In this document: one piece after another, positions 51,227-60,573 of the stretch
Position numbering within the stretch: the stretch's first letter is position 1
Layout: each line of letters begins with the position of its first letter
Assembly (NCBI GenBank): GCA_024235175.1
Contig: JACKMX010000003.1
Location: 744,001-808,000, forward strand
Direction: 5' to 3'
Source of the DNA: Chromatiaceae bacterium
GTDB lineage: Bacteria; Pseudomonadota; Gammaproteobacteria; Chromatiales; Chromatiaceae
Length of the DNA: 64,000 bases
Program-made: the position numbers and the translations under genes
The notes under the pieces: model-generated
The model's input: only the letters and a program-made list of their open reading frames with translations
Databases searched by the model: none
What the model was told of the DNA's origin: nothing

Positions 51227-51295
51227 TGACCACCTGGGCGTATCCAGGGCCGACGCTGTTTCGAACTGAATCTCTTCCACGTTAAACTCTTTCAT
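51188..51295 (-). CDS. Possible 35-residue ORF
   Basis: ATG 51295 follows a purine-rich GAGGGCAGG. The product is MKEFNVEEIQFETASALDTP and then RWSSIERRYPRGGPR. The first 20 residues look like real coding sequence, and the last are arginine-rich read-through into the damaged cassette. It may be the remnant of a gene cut by the island's right border. Low confidence. Confidence 0.25.
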   Translation of the reverse strand: MKEFNVEEIQFETASALDTPRWSSIERRYPRGGPR

Positions 51296-51386
51296 GACCT
51301 GCCCTCTCGTTTATGGCTCTGTATTTAGGTGTTCCCATCTCAACATAATCCACGCGTGTTGAGATGGGCAGGTCAAAACATGATGT

Positions 51387-51809
51387 CTAGCTGCCGCCGG
51401 GAATTGGCGGCAGTACACCTGCGGGGGGCGGTGCCGGGGAGTTGAGGTGCAGCAGCAGGTGCCAACCAGTTTCATCGCGGTGATAGACATTGCTGGCGTA
51501 AATCGGAGGCTGCCGCTGCGTACTGCCGATCGGTATCACCAGTTCCTCCAACAGATGGATGGCGATATTATCCTGTTCGATCCACTGCAGATGGGTGACC
51601 GTGATATCGATTTTAAACTGCTGACCCAACATTTTTCTCCAGAGCTCGTGAATCGCCTCTCTGCCGTGGTGCATCGGATGCATTGGCAACAGGCAGGCAA
51701 CATCCTGCGAATCTGCCCATACCGACATCATTTTGGGCAGATTATTCTCTTCAATTGCATCGTAATAGGCGTCTTCCGCATCTGCTGCGGTCTGGAAAAT
51801 CGTGCTCAT
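51387..51809 (-). CDS. NTF2-like (SnoaL/YybH-type) protein
   Basis: 140 residues. AADAEDAYYDAIEENNLPKM, HHGREAIHELWRKM and ASNVYHRDETGWHLLLHLNS follow the helix-then-sheet order of the cone-shaped NTF2 fold, seen in small stand-alone proteins of unknown role. A proline-rich end (PAPPPAGVLPPIPGGS) is unusual. It lies 93 bp after the rhodanese gene on the same strand and may share its transcript. Confidence 0.75.
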   Translation of the reverse strand: MSTIFQTAADAEDAYYDAIEENNLPKMMSVWADSQDVACLLPMHPMHHGREAIHELWRKMLGQQFKIDITVTHLQWIEQDNIAIHLLEELVIPIGSTQRQPPIYASNVYHRDETGWHLLLHLNSPAPPPAGVLPPIPGGS

Positions 51810-51901
51810 CGATCTCTCTTAACTCCAAATTTAGCGCAGACAAAGAGTGACACCGCACAACGCCGGATTCAAGTTGTAATCCACGATTCACGAACCAAAC
51901 G

Positions 51902-52330
51902 TCAACACTGCTCCCACGGGAGTCCACGAAAACGCCAGCCGTTGTGAGAACTCCGGTGATGATTCTCGTTCAGATCGCCCTCAAACCCTTCGTCGACGTG
52001 AAAGACCCTGGTGAAATCTGACTCAAGGAGTAGTTTTCCGGCTTCCAGGGAGCGCTTTCCGCTGCGGCAGATCAATATTACCGGAGCACAGGCATCATCT
52101 ATGGTGCAGACCGCACCACCAAGCAGCAGCTTGCGGATATCGGTGACAAAATCCGGATTGACCGTCCAATCGGGTTCATCAATCCAGGGAACATGCACAG
52201 CCCCCTTCGGATGGCCGACAAAGAGAAATTCCATGCTGGAACGAATGTCCACCAATACGGCGCGTGGATCTTCCTCCATCAGCTTGAGCGCCTGTTGCGG
52301 TGAAATTGCGATTGGTTCGCCTTTACTCAT
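51902..52330 (-). CDS. Rhodanese-domain protein
   Basis: 142 residues. The substrate-binding loop has the catalytic Cys in ILICRSGKRSLEAG, and the CDC25-like start is LVDIRSSMEFLFVGHPKGAV. An insert LLLGGAVCTIDDACAPVI adds two further cysteines. ATG 52330 (MSKGEPIAISPQQ) is preferred to the longer frame. Rhodaneses carry sulfane sulfur, which fits a sulfur oxidiser but is not specific to one. Confidence 0.85.
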   Translation of the reverse strand: MSKGEPIAISPQQALKLMEEDPRAVLVDIRSSMEFLFVGHPKGAVHVPWIDEPDWTVNPDFVTDIRKLLLGGAVCTIDDACAPVILICRSGKRSLEAGKLLLESDFTRVFHVDEGFEGDLNENHHRSSHNGWRFRGLPWEQC

Positions 52331-52558
52331 CTCTATACTCCATACTTCTGACTCACGCCTGAATAAGAACCCAACGTCCAAGTGTGGAAGCAGTGGATTC
52401 AGCCTCTGTTCGAACGGTTCCTGTCATATGGGCACTATCTGGACCCAGGAATTCACATGATGACGAGACCCCGGGAAACAGCTGTTAGGCCGTCAACTGG
52501 TGACCGTTGAATAATTAAATATAATAGCCGTTCGTCATGGAATATATAAGTTGGATTT

Positions 52559-53452
52559 ATGCGCTCAAAGCTCATTATATACCTGGCAATAGGACTTTCG
52601 CTGTTACCCACACCGGTCGTCCAGCGCCTTGGGGCGCTCACAGGCTGGTTTTTATACCGGATTCCGAACAGACAGAGAGATGTGGCCCGTATCAATATCA
52701 ATCTCTGTTTCCCGGAACTCGGTACGCCTTTGAAAGAGCGTCTCGTGCGCCAAAGCCTGATCGAGAATGCCAAAAACTTGCTGGAGATGCCGGGTATCTG
52801 GAGGGGTGATGCCGCTCGCATGGTTGAGCAGATGGAACTGGGGGATGGCGCCGATCTGCCGCAGCTTGCGCTGCAGCGGAAAAAAGGTGTCATTATCGCA
52901 GCGCCTCACCTGGGAGCCTGGGAGGTGGGTGTGCACTATCTTGCCCGATTGGCGCCGGCGACCGTGCTCTATCGTCCCCCAAGGGAAACGATCATGGAAA
53001 AGATGATTATCGACGGCAGGAGCAAAGGAGGGGCACGCCTGGTTCCGACTACCGCAGCCGGGGTCAAGGCACTGTTCGAGGCGCTGCACCGCAACGAACT
53101 GGTGGCGATCCTGCCGGATCAACAGCCGCGTCATGCCGGTAAAAGCGCTGGTGTATTCGCCCCTTTTTTCAATGTTCCTGCATTAACCATGGTATTGGTC
53201 AATCGTCTGGCGAGGAGAACCGGTGCGGTTGTTTTATACACGTATGTGGAGCGCCTGCCCAAAGCCCTGGGCTATCGCATGCATTTTCTTCCTGCTCCGG
53301 ACGGCGTCGATGATCCGGATCCGGCAGTCGGGGCCAGCGCACTCAATCAGGGTGTTGAAGCCTGCGTTCTGCGTTGCCCGCAACAGTATCAATGGAGTTA
53401 TCAGCGATTCTCGGTTCGCCCGGATGCTGCCAGATCCCCTTATAAGAGCTGA
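52559..53452 (+). CDS. LpxL/HtrB-family lysophospholipid acyltransferase
   Basis: 297 residues. One N-terminal membrane helix precedes the acyltransferase motif APHLGAWE (HX4E, near 118-125), followed by ILPDQQPRHAGKSAGVFAPF. The family adds secondary acyl chains to lipid A or acylates similar lipids at the inner membrane. Its exact acceptor is not evident. It is followed after 91 bp by the VWA gene. Confidence 0.85.
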   Translation: MRSKLIIYLAIGLSLLPTPVVQRLGALTGWFLYRIPNRQRDVARININLCFPELGTPLKERLVRQSLIENAKNLLEMPGIWRGDAARMVEQMELGDGADLPQLALQRKKGVIIAAPHLGAWEVGVHYLARLAPATVLYRPPRETIMEKMIIDGRSKGGARLVPTTAAGVKALFEALHRNELVAILPDQQPRHAGKSAGVFAPFFNVPALTMVLVNRLARRTGAVVLYTYVERLPKALGYRMHFLPAPDGVDDPDPAVGASALNQGVEACVLRCPQQYQWSYQRFSVRPDAARSPYKS

Positions 53453-53543
53453 TTCAGACGCTCCGTTTTCTCCCCGGGTTAAAGTCTTTTTATTCTTCGG
53501 CCGCTAACAGATTCGATAACCTGATTAACGGAGAGTCTGCCCT

Positions 53544-55346
53544 GTGCCGAGAAATCACTTAGTTAACACGCTTTTCCTGTTAGGCCTGCTCGCATTTTCA
53601 GGAGCCGCTTTCGCAATGTCTGAAGACGAGGAGGTGGTAGACACTCGAATTTTGATCGACATCTCCGGCAGCATGAAAACGAACGATCCGGCAAATCTTC
53701 GGCGCCCGGCTTTGCGCCTTTTGGTAGGGCTTTTACCGGAGGAGGCCAGGGCTGGCGTCTGGACCTTTGGGCAGTACGTAAATATGCTGGTGCCACTGGG
53801 AAAAGTGGATAAGGCGTGGAAGATCAGGGCGCGGCAGGGCGCGGGTAAAATTCATTCACGGGGGCTATACACAAATATAGAAGATGTGCTCAACAGATCC
53901 ATTGCCGACTGGGAGGGTGCGACCACAAAGCACCGCAGACACCTGATTTTGTTGACCGACGGTATGGTGGATATCTCCAAAAAAGCCGAAGAGAACACGG
54001 ATTCAAGACAACGTATTCTCGATCAGATACTTCCCCGATTGAAGGGTTACGATGCGAGAGTGCACACTATCGCGCTTTCGGATCGGGCGGATCATGCACT
54101 GATGAAGACTCTCTCCGATGAAACAGGAGGCTGGTATAAGCAGGTGAACGATGCCGCTCAACTGCAACGGGTCTTTCTGCGGCTGTTTGAAAAGGTTGGA
54201 CGGCCCGACAGTGTCCCGTTGAAGGAGAACAAATTCAATATCGATGCCAGTATCAGTGAGACTACGTTGCTTGTTTTTCGTGACGATACGGCACAGCCAA
54301 CCCATGTGATCACACCGTCGGGTTTAACCTTCGGCGCCACAGACGCACCTGAAAATGTCAACTGGCACCGGGACGAGGGGTATGACCTCCTCACCATAAG
54401 CAACCCGGAACCGGGGGAGTGGCAGATCCAGGCTTCCCTCGATCCTGACAATCGGGTAATGGTGGTCACCGATCTGAAGCTGCACACCACCGAGTTGCCT
54501 AATAAACTCGCTTTGGGTGAGCAGCTGCCCCTGGTCGCCTATTTCTCCGAAAAAGGTGAAAAAATCACCGATCCCGGTTTTCTGGAACTGGTCAGTATTC
54601 AGGTTGAGCAAAGTGATGTGGATGGTCCGGGAGAACCCAGGCCGCTGTTCGATGATGGTCAGCTGGGTGATGTGAAGGCGGGAGACGGCAATTTTACAAT
54701 GGTTGTCGGCGAGCAGGCCAAGGCAGGCAGAGTGGAGCTGCTGCTGGATGTCGAGGGAAAGACATTCCGGCGGGAACAGAGACAGAGTTTTGCTATTGTT
54801 CCCTCCTACCAGGTTGATGTCGCCAAAGGTGCGGGGGGTGATGAATCAATCGTTCAGGTGACATTGACCCCTGACTTGGAACTGCTGGATCCGGCTTCCA
54901 TCTCTATCGGGGGTCAACTCAGTTCTGAGCAGAAAGAGTCGCAGCCGGTGATGATGTTGCCGGCAACCAATGGTGTCGGGTGGGAAAGCGCGATCGATCG
55001 TAAGCAACTTTCCGGCAGCTGGAAGCTGGAGCTGCACCTGTCTGCAAAGACCCTCTCCGGAAATCAGCTTGAGATTGACCTGGAGCCAATGTCGATTGAA
55101 GGGCTTGCGGCGCCGCCTCCGCCGGAACCGGCGGCTGCGGCGTCTCAGGGACTGAAGGAAGAGCCTGTAAGCGAAGAGACGAAACAGGATTGGTTGATGC
55201 TGGCAGGGCTGTTCGGTGCGGGTAACCTGCTGTTGTTGCTTATTGCAGGAGGTGCATTCTGGCTGGTTAAACGTAACAGTGCCGGGGATCAGATTCAACT
55301 CCTTGACGATGAGGAGACATTGGCAGCCAAGGGGGTTGCAGGATGA
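53544..55346 (+). CDS. VWA-domain membrane protein (TIGR03503-like)
   Basis: 600 residues. A signal peptide (LVNTLFLLGLLAFSGAAFA) precedes a von Willebrand A domain with an intact MIDAS (LIDISGSMKTND, then LILLTDGMVD). Beta-rich repeats with DGQLGDVKAGDGNFT follow, then a Pro/Ala linker (AAPPPPEPAAAAS) and a C-terminal membrane helix (WLMLAGLFGAGNLLLLLIAG). This is the layout I remember for TIGR03503, of unknown function. The GTG start has GGAGAG nine bases upstream. It overlaps the next gene as ATGA. Confidence 0.75.
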   Translation: MPRNHLVNTLFLLGLLAFSGAAFAMSEDEEVVDTRILIDISGSMKTNDPANLRRPALRLLVGLLPEEARAGVWTFGQYVNMLVPLGKVDKAWKIRARQGAGKIHSRGLYTNIEDVLNRSIADWEGATTKHRRHLILLTDGMVDISKKAEENTDSRQRILDQILPRLKGYDARVHTIALSDRADHALMKTLSDETGGWYKQVNDAAQLQRVFLRLFEKVGRPDSVPLKENKFNIDASISETTLLVFRDDTAQPTHVITPSGLTFGATDAPENVNWHRDEGYDLLTISNPEPGEWQIQASLDPDNRVMVVTDLKLHTTELPNKLALGEQLPLVAYFSEKGEKITDPGFLELVSIQVEQSDVDGPGEPRPLFDDGQLGDVKAGDGNFTMVVGEQAKAGRVELLLDVEGKTFRREQRQSFAIVPSYQVDVAKGAGGDESIVQVTLTPDLELLDPASISIGGQLSSEQKESQPVMMLPATNGVGWESAIDRKQLSGSWKLELHLSAKTLSGNQLEIDLEPMSIEGLAAPPPPEPAAAASQGLKEEPVSEETKQDWLMLAGLFGAGNLLLLLIAGGAFWLVKRNSAGDQIQLLDDEETLAAKGVAG

Positions 55347-56305
55347 TACAGATAAGCCCTCTTGCGCTGCTGGCTTTTGGCGAACTGCTGCTGATCTCTT
55401 GCGTGGCCTCTCTTGGAATGATCTTTGTTGGTATCGTCAGAAAGAGAAACGAAAGACGGGCTGTCGCCAGACTTATCGGGCGCATCAAACAGGATCAGTC
55501 CCGCCGCCGGGCCGAGACACGTACTCTGATGCAGGAGAATTATGGGTTCCAGGGAGAGGAGCTGGACTCGATCACCAATAGAATTTCACGCGAAGAGAGC
55601 CACCTCTACCAGGCATTGATCAATCTCTTTCTCAGGCGGGATCTGAACCTTCTGGAAGTTCTCAATGTGGAGTGCGAAGGAGTAACTGAGCCCTACCGCA
55701 CCCTTGAGATTCCAAAACCTGATCCCGGAAAGGATAGTGTGGAGAGCGACCTGGCAGCCGAAGTGGAGATGCTGAAAGAGGAGAATGAACGCCTCTCCAC
55801 CGAGTTGGGAGTTACCATGGATACCATGGGAAAGATGCTTAAGGAGTATGCATCCATGTATGGCGGCGGCTCTTCTGAAAAGCTGGATAAAGCAAAACTG
55901 ATGGAATCCTTCCGCAATTCCGGCAACGATGAACGGAAGGGAGAGCGCGTATCAGATGCAGCGGTTGAGAATGCCAGCCCAGACTCCAGCGGTGACAAAG
56001 CTATTGCAGCTGATGATATGGTCATCGAAAAAGAGGAGGCCGCTGAAGCAAGCCTGGATCAAGAGGATTCCGGGCTTTTTGACGATGCCGCCGATATGGA
56101 TATCGGGGAGATGCTGGGCGATGAGACCGTCGTAATCAATGGAATGGAAGAGCTGGCAGTGCTCAACGATGAAACCCTTGCGGTCGATCTTGGTGACGAT
56201 GAGTTGGTCGAGTTAAATGACGAGGACTTGAATCTGGAGGAGACCATTGTGGACAACGGACAGCTTCATGAAGCTCAGGGTGAGCGGCAGAAATCGGCTG
56301 GATAA
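55343..56305 (+). CDS. Membrane-anchored coiled-coil partner of the VWA protein
   Basis: 320 residues. An N-terminal membrane helix (LLAFGELLLISCVASLGMIF) is followed by a basic helix, a coiled coil (ESDLAAEVEMLKEENERLST) and a long, highly acidic tail (LGDDELVELNDEDLNLEETI). It overlaps the VWA gene by 4 bp and must work with it. No family with a known role is recognised. Confidence 0.65.
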   Translation: MIQISPLALLAFGELLLISCVASLGMIFVGIVRKRNERRAVARLIGRIKQDQSRRRAETRTLMQENYGFQGEELDSITNRISREESHLYQALINLFLRRDLNLLEVLNVECEGVTEPYRTLEIPKPDPGKDSVESDLAAEVEMLKEENERLSTELGVTMDTMGKMLKEYASMYGGGSSEKLDKAKLMESFRNSGNDERKGERVSDAAVENASPDSSGDKAIAADDMVIEKEEAAEASLDQEDSGLFDDAADMDIGEMLGDETVVINGMEELAVLNDETLAVDLGDDELVELNDEDLNLEETIVDNGQLHEAQGERQKSAG

Positions 56306-56312
56306 GTCTGAT

Positions 56313-56349
56313 CGGCTCCACACCGAACTGAGGCGTCAGTGTGGAGCCG
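56313..56349. terminator. Hairpin between convergent operons
   Basis: An 11-bp perfect stem, CGGCTCCACAC/GTGTGGAGCCG, around a 15-base loop, starting 8 bp after the VWA-partner stop. There is no clear U-tract on either side, so it may be a weak or Rho-assisted terminator. It faces soxZ on the other strand. Confidence 0.6.
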
Positions 56350-56402
56350 TTGAATGTAAAACCTGAATAAACGATCCCGGCAAGAGCCGGAAATTCAGCT
56401 GA

Positions 56403-56717
56403 TCAACTGATCTCCACCTCCTCTGAGGCGCTTTCACCCTTGTTGTCCATCCATGACAGCTTCAGCATGTCACCGGCTTTGCCACCCTTGAATTTAAAAG
56501 AGAGGTAGGGGTTCTTGGAGACGCCGCCGCTCCAGAACGCGGTCAGCAGCGTTTTTCCACCCGATTCACAGGTTATTTCCTGAATGTAGTGGGCCGGAAT
56601 CAGTTGGCCATCCTTGTCTTTGCGTGAGCCGGTTTCCATGGGATGTGTCATCAGGGCTTTTACCGTAGTTACATCTTCCTGCAGTTTAGCTCTAATTTTA
56701 ATGGAGTTTTCTGCCAT
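56403..56717 (-). CDS. soxZ: Thiosulfate-oxidation carrier subunit SoxZ
   Basis: 104 residues. IKIRAKLQEDVTTVKALMTH PMETG is the SoxZ opening; HYIQEITCESGGKTLLTAFW and SKNPYLSFKFKGGKAGD follow. SoxZ is an immunoglobulin-fold protein that pairs with SoxY to carry sulfur intermediates in the periplasm. GAGGAAA lies before the ATG. It is 249 bp downstream of soxY, farther than usual; no soxA, soxB or soxX is in the window. Confidence 0.93.
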   Translation of the reverse strand: MAENSIKIRAKLQEDVTTVKALMTHPMETGSRKDKDGQLIPAHYIQEITCESGGKTLLTAFWSGGVSKNPYLSFKFKGGKAGDMLKLSWMDNKGESASEEVEIS

Positions 56718-56929
56718 TTCTCATTTCCTCAAAAATTCTGTTTAAGCGCTATTCGATATTGTGTCGGATTTGGTCGGTCAGCACTCTGTTTGCCGGATTA
56801 AACTGTCGCTTCCTGAATGGGATGGATTACATCGATCCTGTTTGTTTCAAGTGCTGGCCCGGGTTCGGCTTCAGTAAATGAATACGTCCATGTAGCACCG
56901 ATCCGGCCTGGCATCCGTGCCTGGCGTTC

Positions 56930-56966
56930 GCCTGAAAAATTGGTCCACTGGACCGATTTTTCAGGC
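56930..56966. promoter_or_regulatory. Strong hairpin between soxY and soxZ
   Basis: GCCTGAAAAAT and ATTTTTCAGGC pair, with an inner GGTCC/GGACC stem and one mismatch, around a 3-base loop. The hairpin begins immediately after the soxY stop codon (56967). It may stabilise the soxY mRNA end, terminate part of the transcripts or mark an RNase site. A U-tract outside the stem is absent, so a simple intrinsic terminator is less likely. Confidence 0.75.
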
Positions 56967-57443
56967 TCACCCACCGCAGCCGCCTATGGTGACCTTTACA
57001 CCTTTTTTCGCGCTGTAGAGTTTACCGCCGGATTTGACCACCGCGATCACGTCGCCGCTTTTTCCCATCTTGATTCGAGTGGATACAAAGCCCTCCGCGC
57101 CTTCACCCAGATTGTAGCTGGCGATCAGAGGCGCAGGATTGTTGATTGCAACGACAGCAATTGACTCGGCACCTGCAATGTTGGTTGATATGGTAACCGG
57201 TACCACAGCGCCATTCTCTGCAATATCGGGCGCTTTGATGTTGATATCTCCGCTCTCTTCGGTGTTCCCGTCACCCAAAAGCTCCTGCAGCATTTCCGGC
57301 AGGGTTTTCGCTGCAAAGGCTTTGTCCGGCCAGGCGGCAAGAACCCTTTGGGGTGTCAATAAACCTGCGGCCACAGCGACACCAAGTGCGCTGGCGGTGA
57401 GAGAGCCTTTCAGCAGGATTCTTCGTTTCAGATCAGTTTCCAT
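56967..57443 (-). CDS. soxY: Thiosulfate-oxidation carrier protein SoxY
   Basis: 158 residues. The N-terminus KRRILLKGSLTASALGVAVA is a Tat-like or Sec-like export signal with twin arginine. The carrier domain ends VTIGGCGG, the mobile arm whose Cys binds the sulfur substrate during the Sox cycle. AGGAGA precedes the ATG. Upstream of it, 57444-57738 has no gene and should hold the promoter. Confidence 0.94.
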   Translation of the reverse strand: METDLKRRILLKGSLTASALGVAVAAGLLTPQRVLAAWPDKAFAAKTLPEMLQELLGDGNTEESGDINIKAPDIAENGAVVPVTISTNIAGAESIAVVAINNPAPLIASYNLGEGAEGFVSTRIKMGKSGDVIAVVKSGGKLYSAKKGVKVTIGGCGG

Positions 57444-57738
57444 TATTCATCTCCTGTAAAATTTTAAAGGGGAGGATCTGTTCCGTCTTGCCTCCTCTCC
57501 GAAGTGGTGAAAACAGGTCAAAAGTTGAAGTTGTGAGTGGTTTTCACCCAAGTCAGGGTTAATTGGATAATCACCGGAATTTTATAATTTATACCCGATC
57601 CTTTGAATCAACAGAAATGCCTGAACAATCTGATATCTCGGATACTTTACTGTTTAACCGATAGCATACCTGATGAGGGTCATATGGCAAAGTCCGCATT
57701 ATCTCATCCAATTTCTGTCGCTGTCAGAGAGCTGTTGC

Positions 57739-59232
57739 TTACCGGTCACGGCTCTCCAATTCGTTCAGCTCATCCTGAAATGACTTCAATCTTGCAGCAA
57801 TACGTGCGCTCAGATAGTAGTCAATGGTGTCGTCTTTGAGAGCGATATGCAACTGGCGAACTGCCGATTCCAGTTCACCCGACAGATAGTAATACTCAGC
57901 CATGTACTGGTGACCGAGGGTGGTTCGGCCAGCATCACCGGCCGCCCTTGCCAGTAGTCTGTACAGCTGCTCGTCGTCAGGTCGGCCCTGGAGTTGTGCC
58001 TCGAGCAGGGTCAATGCCGGCTGCGGGGATCCAATGTCCAACAGCAATGCCGCATTGCGCAGACTCAAAGCATGATTCCCCGGATAGAGCTCGAGTCCAT
58101 CCTGAATAATCCGTTGTGCCTCTTTACCTCGGCCGCTCTTTTCCAGCAGTAGCGCCTGAGCGTCGATATACGCTATCTGTTCGGGCCGCGCACGGAGCAG
58201 GGAATCAAGCTGTTTTTGAGCCTGGACGAACTGGCGGTCCGCAATAAGCGCAAGCACATAGCCGTATCGCTGGCTCTCTTCGTTGCGATAACGATGATTG
58301 TTAAGGGACTCGCGAAAATAAGTCACCGCATCTTTTGTTTTGCTGAATTGGGCACTTTTTAAAGCAGAGCGCACCAGATGATATTCGAGGCTGTCCGGCG
58401 TCTGACGATAGGGGTAAGCACCTGCGCGGCCGTGGGCGTCAGCAATACGGTCACTTGTGACCGGATGGGTGCGCAGGAACTCGGGTAGTTCACCGCTGCT
58501 GTACAAGCGGGTTGCTTTTCCCATGCGGTCGAAGAATGCAGGCATGGCCTGGGGATCGAATCCTGCTTTTACCAATGTCTCCATGCCGATTCTGTCTGCC
58601 TCTTCCTCGTGGGATCGGGTGAAATTGATCTGACTCTGGGCCATTCCGGCCTGCACACCCGTGGCGATCGCCACTCCTGCGTCGGTCTGTTTTGTGGCAG
58701 CCCCGATAACCAGCGCAGTAATCGCAAGAGCGGCAGCCGGCAGGCTCATGCGCTGCATTGCGTCGAAGGTTCTGAAGAGATGATTCTGAGTGACATGGGC
58801 GATTTCATGCCCCAACACCGAAGCGAGCTCGCTTTCGCTCTCCGTGGTGGTTATCAAGCCGGTATTGACGCCGATATAACCTGCCGGACCGGCGAATGCA
58901 TTCACTTCCGGACTGTCAATAAGAAAAAAGTGGAATGTTCTGTCAAGGCTAGTACTGCTCGCGCTGAGACGGTTTCCGATCGACTGGATGTAGGCGTTCA
59001 TCAATGGGTCGGAGACTACCGGCTGGGTTGCCCGCACATGGCGCATAAATGCCTGCCCCAGTCGCCTCTCCCCGGAAGCGGTGAGCAGGTTACCGGAAGG
59101 GTCGCCGAACTCCGGCAGGGAAAAGCTGTCGGCGTGGCTCCACGGGACGATGAGTGAGTGGAGCAGCAGAATGGCCGTCAGCCGGATCAGGCTGGCGCTT
59201 GGTTTTCTATCGAAAAATGAAAAATTTCGCAT
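57739..59232 (-). CDS. BepA-like M48 metalloprotease with TPR domain
   Basis: 497 residues, close to BepA (YfgC). A signal peptide (LIRLTAILLLHSLIVPWSHA) precedes the zinc site LGHEIAHVTQNH near 137-148, with the downstream Glu in SHEEEADRIGME. Four or more TPR-type repeats fill the C-terminal half. It assembles or removes outer-membrane proteins such as LptD in E. coli. ATG 59232 starts MRNFSFFDRK; the longer frame has no reason to be used. It follows the VWA/MoxR pair on the same strand after 53 bp. Confidence 0.85.
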   Translation of the reverse strand: MRNFSFFDRKPSASLIRLTAILLLHSLIVPWSHADSFSLPEFGDPSGNLLTASGERRLGQAFMRHVRATQPVVSDPLMNAYIQSIGNRLSASSTSLDRTFHFFLIDSPEVNAFAGPAGYIGVNTGLITTTESESELASVLGHEIAHVTQNHLFRTFDAMQRMSLPAAALAITALVIGAATKQTDAGVAIATGVQAGMAQSQINFTRSHEEEADRIGMETLVKAGFDPQAMPAFFDRMGKATRLYSSGELPEFLRTHPVTSDRIADAHGRAGAYPYRQTPDSLEYHLVRSALKSAQFSKTKDAVTYFRESLNNHRYRNEESQRYGYVLALIADRQFVQAQKQLDSLLRARPEQIAYIDAQALLLEKSGRGKEAQRIIQDGLELYPGNHALSLRNAALLLDIGSPQPALTLLEAQLQGRPDDEQLYRLLARAAGDAGRTTLGHQYMAEYYYLSGELESAVRQLHIALKDDTIDYYLSARIAARLKSFQDELNELESRDR

Positions 59233-59285
59233 GGGGATAGAGACAAAGTAGAGTTGGGTAAGTTCAATCCTGCGCAGAGATTTCG

Positions 59286-60524
59286 TCAATTCAGCTGGAT
59301 GCGTTGTCCCCAGGGGACCTGATCTTTTCCCTTCACAAGCCAAATGACGGGGTAGCTCGGCTCAGTAACCGGAAACTCCCCCTCGGCGTCGGTAAAATAG
59401 ACAAGTGCCTCAGGTATTAATCCCTGCCGTTCAACCCATTCGAATACGGGACGAAAACTGGTGCCACCCCCACCATGCAAACTTTCAGGCAGTTTACACT
59501 CCTCCCAGGGTTCAAATATCCAGGGGCCCTGTTCAGACAGGACCGCGTCGCAGGCGAGCAACGTGACCCGTGCCCGCAACTGCCCTTTCAATGCATTGAT
59601 CTCGCCAAGAAACTGCCTGCAATCTTCATCCTCTATCGAGCCGCTGGTGTCCAGCGCGATGACCAGCTCAATCTGCTGGCTGCGCAGACTGGGAAGAATG
59701 AAATCACCTTCCCGCCGGGAGGGTCGCATATAACTGTAGTCGTCGCGTGCGTTACTGGTCAGATAGCGTGCCAGTAGCATGCGCCAGGGCAGGCGCGGCT
59801 GCAGCAGGTGATCGATCATACGTGCCAGCGCTCCGCCCAGTTTTCCCGCCTGCATAGCCTGCTGGGCGGCTCCGGCCATCCTTTGCTGCCACTGCACCGA
59901 CAGCGTCTCCTGCTCGTCTGGGGTCAGTGGCTGTGGCGCCGGAGGGCCGCTGCCATCACCGGTACGATTCCCCGCAGCACTCTTGCCGGAAGGTTTATTG
60001 TGCTCCGCATCGGATGGCGATTTCGATGGTGGGAGGTCGCGCTGGTCCTTGCCTGATGCCCCCTTCTGGTTATCGCTGTCATAAGCGTGATTGTCCAGCG
60101 TCTGCTGATCGTCAAATTCGTTCAGCAGCGGATAGATCTCCTCTGCGGTCATGCCCCGGAAATTGTCCAGAAGCAGGCTCCCGGGTGGGGCGGACAGCCC
60201 ATCATCCACCAGCAACGGGTTGATGGCGAAGTCGCAGGCCAGGTCCCAGCGATGCTTCATTCTGTGTTCGCGGCGGGCAAAGTGGGAGAGCGCGCAGTGC
60301 AGCGCTTCGTGCGCCAGCATGAACTGGGTTTCGTCCAGTGAGAGAGCGTCGATATAGGCTGGATTATAGTAAAATTTGCGCGCGTCGGTTGCAGTGGTGT
60401 GACACCACTCTGCAGTCACCTCCACCATCGGCAGACGCAGCACCAAAGCGCCCAGGAATGGCTTGTCCAGGATAAGCCTGGTTCTTGCTGCGGCCAGTTT
60501 TATACCTGTTTTTGATGCATCCAT
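59286..60524 (-). CDS. VWA-like protein with putative metallopeptidase domain (DUF2201-like)
   Basis: 412 residues. The N-terminal half has MLAHEALHCALSHF (HEALH-type metal site, near 70-83). A Ser/Lys/Pro-rich linker (about 150-200) joins a VWA-like domain with VIALDTSGSIEDED as MIDAS and YFTDAEGEFPV further on. It is encoded 50 bp after the MoxR ATPase gene. Such pairs act as AAA+/VWA remodelling or metal-insertion machines. Confidence 0.82.
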   Translation of the reverse strand: MDASKTGIKLAAARTRLILDKPFLGALVLRLPMVEVTAEWCHTTATDARKFYYNPAYIDALSLDETQFMLAHEALHCALSHFARREHRMKHRWDLACDFAINPLLVDDGLSAPPGSLLLDNFRGMTAEEIYPLLNEFDDQQTLDNHAYDSDNQKGASGKDQRDLPPSKSPSDAEHNKPSGKSAAGNRTGDGSGPPAPQPLTPDEQETLSVQWQQRMAGAAQQAMQAGKLGGALARMIDHLLQPRLPWRMLLARYLTSNARDDYSYMRPSRREGDFILPSLRSQQIELVIALDTSGSIEDEDCRQFLGEINALKGQLRARVTLLACDAVLSEQGPWIFEPWEECKLPESLHGGGGTSFRPVFEWVERQGLIPEALVYFTDAEGEFPVTEPSYPVIWLVKGKDQVPWGQRIQLN

Positions 60525-60573
60525 GGTCGTTGTGGTCAGGTAAGCCGTTTTGAAAGAGAGATCAGGGTTTTGC

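Noticed and set aside
57603..57839. A 78-codon plus-strand frame
   Set aside because: It runs into the 3' end of the BepA-like gene on the other strand and has no family features.
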